The notes beneath the pieces are model-generated. The model was not told where the DNA came from. It searched no databases and saw only the letters and a list, made by a program, of their open reading frames with translations. The position numbers and the translations under genes were made by a program. DNA of 32,760 nucleotides. Origin: Bacteroidales bacterium. GTDB taxonomy: Bacteria > Bacteroidota > Bacteroidia > Bacteroidales > Azobacteroidaceae. The stretch covers positions 1 through 32,760 of the forward strand of contig BHEP01000034.1 in NCBI GenBank assembly GCA_003851245.1. The letters are read 5' to 3'. Below are positions 26,456-32,760 of the stretch, piece by piece (the first letter of the stretch is position 1; each line of letters starts with the position of its first letter).

Positions 26456-29400
26456 TTAGAATTTAATATCTACTCCAAAAGAAATAACAGAAACAGGAGA
26501 TGCGGCTTTGCCCATCCCTCTACCTGCTGATGAGACTGTTGCTATCTCTGGGTCAAAATGCTTGATTAAATTTGTAAATGTAAGCAAATTTTCTCCCGAA
26601 AAAAAGAAACGAGCGTTTTGCATATACAACTTATTGGCAATCTTATCGGACAAGCTATAACCCAACTGTATGTTTTTCATCCTTATATAAGCTCCATCTT
26701 GAATATATTTGGTCTGAACTTGCTGGTTTTTAGCATTTAAGTTGACTTGCAGATATGGTCTTGCAAAATAAGCATCCCTATTTTCGCCCAAGCCCCTATA
26801 TTTACTTTGGTCTTGGTCTCTAAAATAATCTGTATGTGTCGTAAAAATAGATGATTGCATACTGGTTGTAAAACCCCAGAACATATTGCCTGTCAATGCA
26901 ATATCGCGCTTGCCAACACCTTGCCACATCATTGAAAAATCGAAACCTTTGTATGCCATATTCAAGGTAAGTCCAAAGTTGTAGCGAGGAGTTGAATTGC
27001 CTATAATCTTTTTATCTCCTGGATCGTCAACCGTTTCCGAAGCTTTTGTTATTTTACCATCAGCACTCCCATTGATATTCAGATACTTGATGTCCCCTAC
27101 TTGCCACACTTGCCCAGAGATATCGCTTTGAATGCCATTGGCATTAATATTATCGGCCTCGGCCTGTGTATTTATAAATCCATCGCTTACATATCCCCAT
27201 ATTTCGCCTACTTGCTTACCCGTATAATCACGGGTATATACCTTTTGAGGATTATAAAACTTCGTAAACTCTGTTTTGGAATCAAAAATTGTTGCTCCTG
27301 CACTGTAAGTAAAATCGCCAATATTATCCCTCCATCTTATTGACAATTCCCAGCCCCGGGTTCGTGTTTCGGCATTATTATCTTTGGGCAAGGAAGCTCC
27401 AATAACCAGGGGTAAGTCTGCGGCAGTACCTAGCCTATTCTTAATATACTGCTCAAACCAATCGGCAGAAAAGGACAATCGGTTATTGAGAACAGTAAAA
27501 TCCAATCCAAAATCTAATGTTTCAGATGTTTCCCATGTCAATTGTTGGTTGACCAATTGTGGAGCTCCTATGTAATAAGGTCGATTGCCATCAAGTATCC
27601 AAGCTACCTGATTAAGACTGCCCATTATTGGCAAATCTTGATACGCAGCAACCTCTTGATTTCCTAACTGTCCCCATGACACTCTCGCTTTTAGCAAGCT
27701 TACTTTATCAAGCACAGATCCTTTCCAAAAGTCCTCTCTCGATACGTTCCATCCTCCAGATAGCGAAGGAAAAAATCCCCATCGATTGCCTCGTGCAAAT
27801 CTTGACGAACCATCATAACGAACATTGCTTTCAAACAAATAACGCTCTTTATAGTTGTAGGTCAATCGTCCAAAAAATCCAGCAGTCGACCAATGGCTAA
27901 TTTCATCTCTTGCAACCTTATCGCCAGAGCTTGTAGATATTGAGGGCACTTCAGGAGTGATCAATGTTTGCCCCGTTCCAAAAAGCTTGTCCGTCTTGCT
28001 TTCTTCCAATTGTCCACCAGCCATTACAGTAAAATTATGTGCACTGTTGATACTATGGTTGTAGGAAGAATATAGGTTAAAACTATTATACAATATATTG
28101 GCCTGATCTTTATCCAATCGGCTATTTTGAGTATTTGCCCTCACTTGCTTTGTTCCATCGGGGCGAATTTCGTATTGAGTAATTTTTGGCATTTCGTGCA
28201 ATAGAGAACTTAGCCTAAAAGAATAATCAGCATTAATATTCCAATCTTTAGTTGGAGATATTTTGAGGGCAAATCGTTGGTTATATACATTATCAAGATT
28301 TAGCTCCGAGCCCGAATCTTGTGACCAAGGTATCTTCGATTGTGTGGTATATTCTCCAAAAGGAGTATATTTGGCATCACTGGGAAAAGTCCGTGCTATT
28401 TGATGAAACAACAAGGCATAATCGCCCTGTGCATCAAAACTAGGACGCTTACGAGTAGAACGATCGAAGCGCGTATTGATAGACAATGTCATCCATTTGG
28501 TAAGGTCGGCATCCATTTTACCCAAAAAATTGATACGTCTATAATCATCAATTCCATATTGAAGTATTCCATCTTCATAGGTGTTGCCTAGGGAAATAAA
28601 ATAGCTATTGTTATGATTACCCCCCTGAACCGACACATTTTCATTGTGCGCCAAGGCCGATCCATAAAACTCCTTATACCAATCATAATCGCCATTGCTT
28701 TGCATACCACTTGCCCATTGATTGCCTGGTAGTCCATAGGTTTCGTCCTTCAAGCTACCAGCCTGGAAGGCAAGGATTCTATCTACAAGCTCATCGGTAT
28801 AGAGATGCTTTCCATTTCCATTGTATTCAGCCTCATTATATACCCGTGCAGAAGTATATGAATCGAGCATCTTAGGCAGTCCAATAGAATTTGTCACTCC
28901 TATATTTGCCGAAAAACCAAGGAGGGTTTTTTGATTCTTTTTCCCTGATTTGGTTGTTACCAATACAACTCCACTAGAGCCTCTCGATCCGTAAATTGCA
29001 GCAGCGGCAGCATCTTTCAATATGGATATATTTTCTATATCGTTGGGGTTTAACTGATCCAGACTTCCTGGCACTCCGTCCACAAGAACGTATGCGTCGC
29101 TTTGTCCACGAATTTGAAAACTCATGCCTTTGCCTGGTTCAAAACCATAGCCCCCTGCGGTAAATGTCATACCAGCAACTTGCCCTTGCAAACTTTTGGT
29201 AATGTCAGAAACAGGCCTGCCCTTGAGTGTTTCGCCATTAATGGCTTGAACAGCACCAGTTAGATTGACCTTTTTCTGCGTACCATAGCCAATCACCACC
29301 ACTTCATCTAAAGCTTGTGTATCTTCTAAGAGACGAATATTAAATGATGACTTTCCTCCAATAGGTAGCTCCTGCCTGCTATACCCCACATAAGAGATTA

Positions 29401-29956
29401 TTAATCTTGAATCTGAAGGCGCTTCAATTGAAAATCGCCCATCAATGTCTGTTACCGTTCCATTTTTTGTGCCTTTCACTACTACACTGGCTCCGATAAC
29501 GGGCTCTCCATTATCATCAGATATTAGCCCAGTAATTTTAGCTTCATTTTTTTGTGGCTTTACATCCTGAAAGATTCCATTACTATCTTTTTTTTTCATT
29601 AGTATGATATTCTTGCCTTCCAGCGCATAATCAATACCCTAATTTTCAAAAACAGCATTCAAGACCTCTGCAAGCGTTTTGTTATTGGCACTGACAGTTA
29701 TTTTCTTATCTAAATCAATATCACTCAGATTGTAGACAAAGAGATACTCTGTTTGGCTTTCTATATTTGATAGAATCTTCTTAAATGTAGAGGCTTTTGT
29801 TTTAATCGAAACCTTTGTTTCCTGTGAGACTGCTTCGTTGGCAAATAATTCTGTAGCAAATAGAAACAATATTAAAAAAGCCAGTTGCACAACTCTAAAT
29901 ATTCGCTTCGTTTCTTTTAACAAGGCATGCTTGTTTTTTTCTGAAATATTTTTCAT
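26456..29956 (-). pseudogene. SusC/RagA-family TonB-dependent transporter interrupted by an in-frame TAG (SusC2)
   Basis: The first 105 residues form a signal peptide (about 20-41) and STN domain, ending LNAVFEN. TAG (29639-29641) follows, and the same frame continues GIDYALEGKNIILMKKKD into the regulatory domain (ITGLISDDNGEPVIGASV), LDEVVVIGYG, plug and barrel, ending SFGVDIKF. No shift is needed; CAG (Gln) to TAG restores a 1166-residue protein of normal size. Internal initiation at the ATG at 29599 would give a barrel without a signal peptide. Partial suppression of TAG or a sequencing error are the alternatives. The STN domain implies FecR-type signalling, although no second sigma/FecR pair is in view. 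Confidence 0.8.
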
Positions 29957-30021
29957 AAATTTACACTCTTTATTAGTTCGTACTAAGTTTAACTCAATTT
30001 TCTGGTACTGAATTTTTTCAT

Positions 30022-30045
30022 AGGAGAACGTTGGGGCGTTCTCCT
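30022..30045. terminator. hairpin between the beta-helix gene and SusC2
   Basis: AGGAGAACG and CGTTCTCCT form a perfect 9-bp stem with loop TTGGGG. On the plus strand it is followed by GTTTTTTAC, as in an intrinsic terminator. On the minus strand, the direction of the flanking genes, ATGAAAAAATTC follows instead of a T-run. It could end antisense transcription, or act as an attenuator or RNA-stability element between the beta-helix gene and SusC2. Confidence 0.55.
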
Positions 30046-30109
30046 GTTTTTTACAATATACTTTAGACCATAGGCAGATAGGTTTAATGTGAATGAATGT
30101 ATTTTTTAT

Positions 30110-32488
30110 TTACAGTTCCCTTGGCACCTTCAAGGCAAGTTGTTTTTGTCCTCTAAACACAATGATTGTTTGATATTTTTTCGTATTCGTTTTTTCGATT
30201 GCCTCAAATAGCTCATCCAACTTATTGGTTTCATTTCCATTGTACTCAAGGATGACATCGTTTGCTTTCAGGTAATCACGCAGAGGAGAGTTGTATTCTA
30301 TTGAGACCACATATACTCCTCGTTCAGAATCCATTCCTGTGGCAGATCGCTCGCCAAGGGTTTCTAAATTTTTAATATTTACTCCCTGCCATTCGGCCAT
30401 TTTTGACTTATCGATAGTCGAATAATATATTATAGCAGAAAATACTGGAGTACGAGCTATTGCTTTCAAATGAGGAGAAAGAACCCCAAATTTGTCCATT
30501 GAAAAATTTAAAAAGCCCAATTTGACAGCTTCCGAATTGTCTTTGACATGAAAATTACCATTGCTAGGATCTCCAAATTCAATGGTTTCTACTATCGAAT
30601 TTTTGTCAAGTCCGTTCTGCTGAGCAAAATTACGAGAAGCCTCGTCGGTAAAAATGTTGTAATCAATCATTTTACCCCATCCAAGCAAACTGATGGGACT
30701 GTATGGACTCATTACAATATTTCGAGTAAAAATATCGCGGCTATCTTCAAACCAAACATGGGGATGGAATGTATTATTAATCAATATATTATTTTCTACA
30801 ACTCGATTGAAACCCTCACGCAACTTGATTCCACCATTCAAACAGAGGTTGTTATAGATATGGTAATTGCTTGATCCATCGTCCAGATCAATATCCCAAC
30901 CACGATCGCAACGCAATCTATTGTTACGAATAACAACTGTTTCTATAGCGTCGGCTAGTATCATTTCAGGAAATTTTTTGACAAATTTTCTCATATCGGT
31001 AGGATCGGGACGCCAAAATCTATCGCGTCCCCACGAATTGAATGAGCCATGATCGCCTGTTTCTTTGACCGTTTCAAAGAGGTCGTTGTATTCCACAATA
31101 TGTCCTCCCCAAGTTCCTTCACTTATATTGATGGCGGCACGTGGTGTGTCGTAAATACTATTGTGACTGACAGTTATAGCCCTACACATGGACAGTTCTA
31201 CACCCGAAATTTGTTTTTCCACAGTTCCAATGGCATGTATCAAGTTGTCGTAAACAAGGCATTGAGCAGGATAATTATTGTTTTTTGGACCCTTTCGTGT
31301 ATCTATCTGCTCGTAAGGCAATGGAGTGGCATCATAATCAAAGAGAGGCGAACGAACAGCACTAGGATCTCCAACAAAACAGATGGCGGAAGCTCCAATT
31401 AGGGTTATTTCACAGCCTGAAATTTCAGCCTTACGATTGTAGTTTGTAAAAAAAATTCCATTTCCACCGAGGTTCTCAATTTTACAATTTCTTATCGCAC
31501 AATTTTCAGTTCCTTCCATTACGATGGCTCCTCCTCGATAAATTGTCCAGTCGCTACGCAGAAGGTGCTCATAGTGCTCCATAAAAGTTCGCAGAGTATG
31601 GCTAAGTTTAAGACCCTGTATTGAAATATTTTTTACTGGATCTGTTTCCGTTCCACGAAATTCAAACAAATGTTTTAGTTGGGGAACTTCTATCAATGCG
31701 GTTTTAAGGTCGAGTTCTTTTGTTGGAAAAAAGTACAGTGTGTGTGTTGTTGCGTCACAATACCATTCGCCAGCTTGATCAAGCTCTTCAAATATATTCT
31801 CTACCATTCGATTTTTATCGTGCATCCCATAGCGGCGGTTATTTTGCCAGCCGCCCTCCATTGTGAGTTCACCAGCATTATTTTTGCCAGCAAATTGATA
31901 ATGAAAATCGCCCCAATCGTGTTTGTGCATTACGTGAAGGAAGCCACCTGCAGGATTTTTCCATGTTTTTACACGCTTAGGCGCTATGGCATCAGCTGCC
32001 GTTCCACCAAAACGAATGGCTGTGGAGTCATAATTAGGATAGCGTGCCATTCGTTGCATGGTTCCATTTACTAGCAACTGATCCATTATCAATCCAGAAG
32101 GGATTTTGGCTTGCATAATACCATTTTTGTAAGGAGTCCAGTTTAGCTTTAAGCTTTTCCCACCGCTTACACTTACTTTTTCTTCCATAAACGGCTTGAT
32201 AATCAAGGTTTTATTCTTTCCTTTGGAGTCTTCGGCAGTAAAAACAAGCGTTTTGAGGAGATAATAAGTTCCCCCTCGCAGATAAATTACAACATCGCCA
32301 TCGCACTTACGTGCGGCCAACTGTGCTCTCTCAATGCTTGCAAAAGGACTGGCATCATTTCCTTGATTTGAGTCTGCTCCTTGTGGAGAAACATAAAATG
32401 CCGTTTGTGCATTTAATGCTACGGCAATCAAAATAAAAAAATAGAATGTAAAAATATTCCGTTTTCTGATATTTACTAGCTTTATCAT
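30110..32488 (-). CDS. secreted right-handed beta-helix protein with C-terminal PDZ-like domain, GH141-like
   Basis: The product has 792 residues. A signal peptide (about 10-28) precedes FYVSPQGADSNQGND, the usual opening of secreted beta-helix carbohydrate enzymes. Coils run through about 290-620, with repeated short asparagine-rich rungs (CAIRNCKIENLGGNG, VVENNILINNTF). The segment ETGDHGSFNSWGRDRFW recalls the GH141 group (alpha-L-fucosidase BT1002 and a xylanase); I recall this from memory and could not check it. Residues about 710-792 look like a PDZ domain (GVYVVSIEYNSPL, DVILEYNGNET, YQTIIVFRGQKQLALKV). It lies upstream of SusC2 on the same strand, separated by 153 bp, and has its own promoter. 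Confidence 0.72.
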   Translation of the reverse strand: MIKLVNIRKRNIFTFYFFILIAVALNAQTAFYVSPQGADSNQGNDASPFASIERAQLAARKCDGDVVIYLRGGTYYLLKTLVFTAEDSKGKNKTLIIKPFMEEKVSVSGGKSLKLNWTPYKNGIMQAKIPSGLIMDQLLVNGTMQRMARYPNYDSTAIRFGGTAADAIAPKRVKTWKNPAGGFLHVMHKHDWGDFHYQFAGKNNAGELTMEGGWQNNRRYGMHDKNRMVENIFEELDQAGEWYCDATTHTLYFFPTKELDLKTALIEVPQLKHLFEFRGTETDPVKNISIQGLKLSHTLRTFMEHYEHLLRSDWTIYRGGAIVMEGTENCAIRNCKIENLGGNGIFFTNYNRKAEISGCEITLIGASAICFVGDPSAVRSPLFDYDATPLPYEQIDTRKGPKNNNYPAQCLVYDNLIHAIGTVEKQISGVELSMCRAITVSHNSIYDTPRAAINISEGTWGGHIVEYNDLFETVKETGDHGSFNSWGRDRFWRPDPTDMRKFVKKFPEMILADAIETVVIRNNRLRCDRGWDIDLDDGSSNYHIYNNLCLNGGIKLREGFNRVVENNILINNTFHPHVWFEDSRDIFTRNIVMSPYSPISLLGWGKMIDYNIFTDEASRNFAQQNGLDKNSIVETIEFGDPSNGNFHVKDNSEAVKLGFLNFSMDKFGVLSPHLKAIARTPVFSAIIYYSTIDKSKMAEWQGVNIKNLETLGERSATGMDSERGVYVVSIEYNSPLRDYLKANDVILEYNGNETNKLDELFEAIEKTNTKKYQTIIVFRGQKQLALKVPREL

Positions 32489-32573
32489 AAAATAAATAAT
32501 TTTTTAATCCGTAAATATACTAATTTTTAATGAAACTAGTATCCGAATTAGGGGTACCATTATACAATGAAAA

Positions 32574-32595
32574 AGAAAAACCCTTAGTGCATAAG
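32574..32595 (-). promoter_or_regulatory. repeat motif copy C, upstream of the beta-helix gene
   Basis: The minus strand reads CTTATGCACTAAGGGTTTTT then CT. It differs at two of 22 positions from 19967-19988 upstream of the sigma gene. It lies about 86-107 nt before the beta-helix ATG. The GCGACTAAG half found in copies A and B is missing here. Two more CTAAGGG copies lie at 32649-32655 and 32666-32672. Confidence 0.4.
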
Positions 32596-32700
32596 TTTTT
32601 TATTTTCATATTTGAGTTTCCCCGATATGAAGTTTATAGTGGTCCCCTCCCTTAGGACATCTTTTCCCTTAGTTTCATGAATTTTTTTAGAACCACTTTC

Positions 32701-32730
32701 CAAAAGTACAACATTTTTTTATTGCAACAA
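32701..32730 (-). promoter_or_regulatory. Bacteroidota-type promoter for the beta-helix gene
   Basis: TTG (32728-32730), a 19-nt spacer and TACTTTTG (32701-32708) match the consensus exactly on the minus strand. The expected start near 32694 leaves a leader of about 205 nt. The leader's first bases (GTGGTTC, 32690-32696) can pair with GGACCAC (32639-32645), which would enclose two CTAAGGG copies. Confidence 0.65.
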
Positions 32731-32760
32731 TTTTTTTGTCGACTTAAAAAAGTGTCTACT

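Noticed and set aside
20679-29641. Stop-codon reassignment explaining the interrupted GH97 and SusC2 frames
   Set aside because: One interruption is TAA and the other TAG. Intact genes in the window end in TAA (hpf), TAG (GH78) and TGA (recF, sulfatase), so no single codon has been reassigned.

Overview
The window comes from an AT-rich Bacteroidota genome, most likely order Bacteroidales. The evidence is SusC/SusD outer-membrane pairs, a FecI/FecR-type sigma/anti-sigma pair, promoters of the TTG-N19-21-TAnnTTTG type with no strong Shine-Dalgarno sequences, and a core block in the order rpsU, xer, hpf, tRNA-Thr, tRNA-Tyr (minus strand). Species cannot be named from the sequence.

Positions 1-7480 are conserved housekeeping DNA. 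The minus strand carries rpsU, a tyrosine recombinase, hpf, tRNA-Thr and a tRNA-Tyr cut by the window edge. The plus strand carries a dCMP deaminase-like gene and an S41 protease. A convergent recF-DUF721 pair lies on the minus strand. A TPR membrane protein, ribH, tRNA-Tyr and tRNA-Gly follow on the plus strand and end at a strong bidirectional terminator (7441-7478). All core protein genes look intact.

Positions 7520-32488 form one large accessory block, all on the minus strand: a polysaccharide utilisation region. In transcription order it holds a beta-helix protein with a C-terminal PDZ-like domain; SusC2 and SusD2; a beta-propeller glycosidase-like protein; a Ser-type sulfatase; a GH97 protein; an ECF sigma factor with its FecR anti-sigma; SusC1 and SusD1; a GH78 remnant; an intact GH78; and a GH106. 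The two putative alpha-L-rhamnosidases, the sulfatase and the beta-helix protein suggest a rhamnose-rich, possibly sulfated polysaccharide. The SusCD pairs would import fragments, and sigma/FecR would sense them through the STN domains on both SusC proteins.

The most notable observation is that this region appears to be decaying. SusC1 has lost its C-terminal strands and SusD1 its lipoprotein N-terminus, apparently in one deletion joining the two genes out of frame. SusC2 is cut by one in-frame TAG after its STN domain. GH97 is cut by one in-frame TAA. A second GH78 survives only as two fused scraps. The remaining enzymes, SusD2 and the regulators are intact. Other points are a 12-bp tandem array between GH78 and GH106, a repeated CCCTTAG-containing motif flanking the sigma gene and upstream of the beta-helix gene, and a GH97 with GFM where many relatives have DFM.
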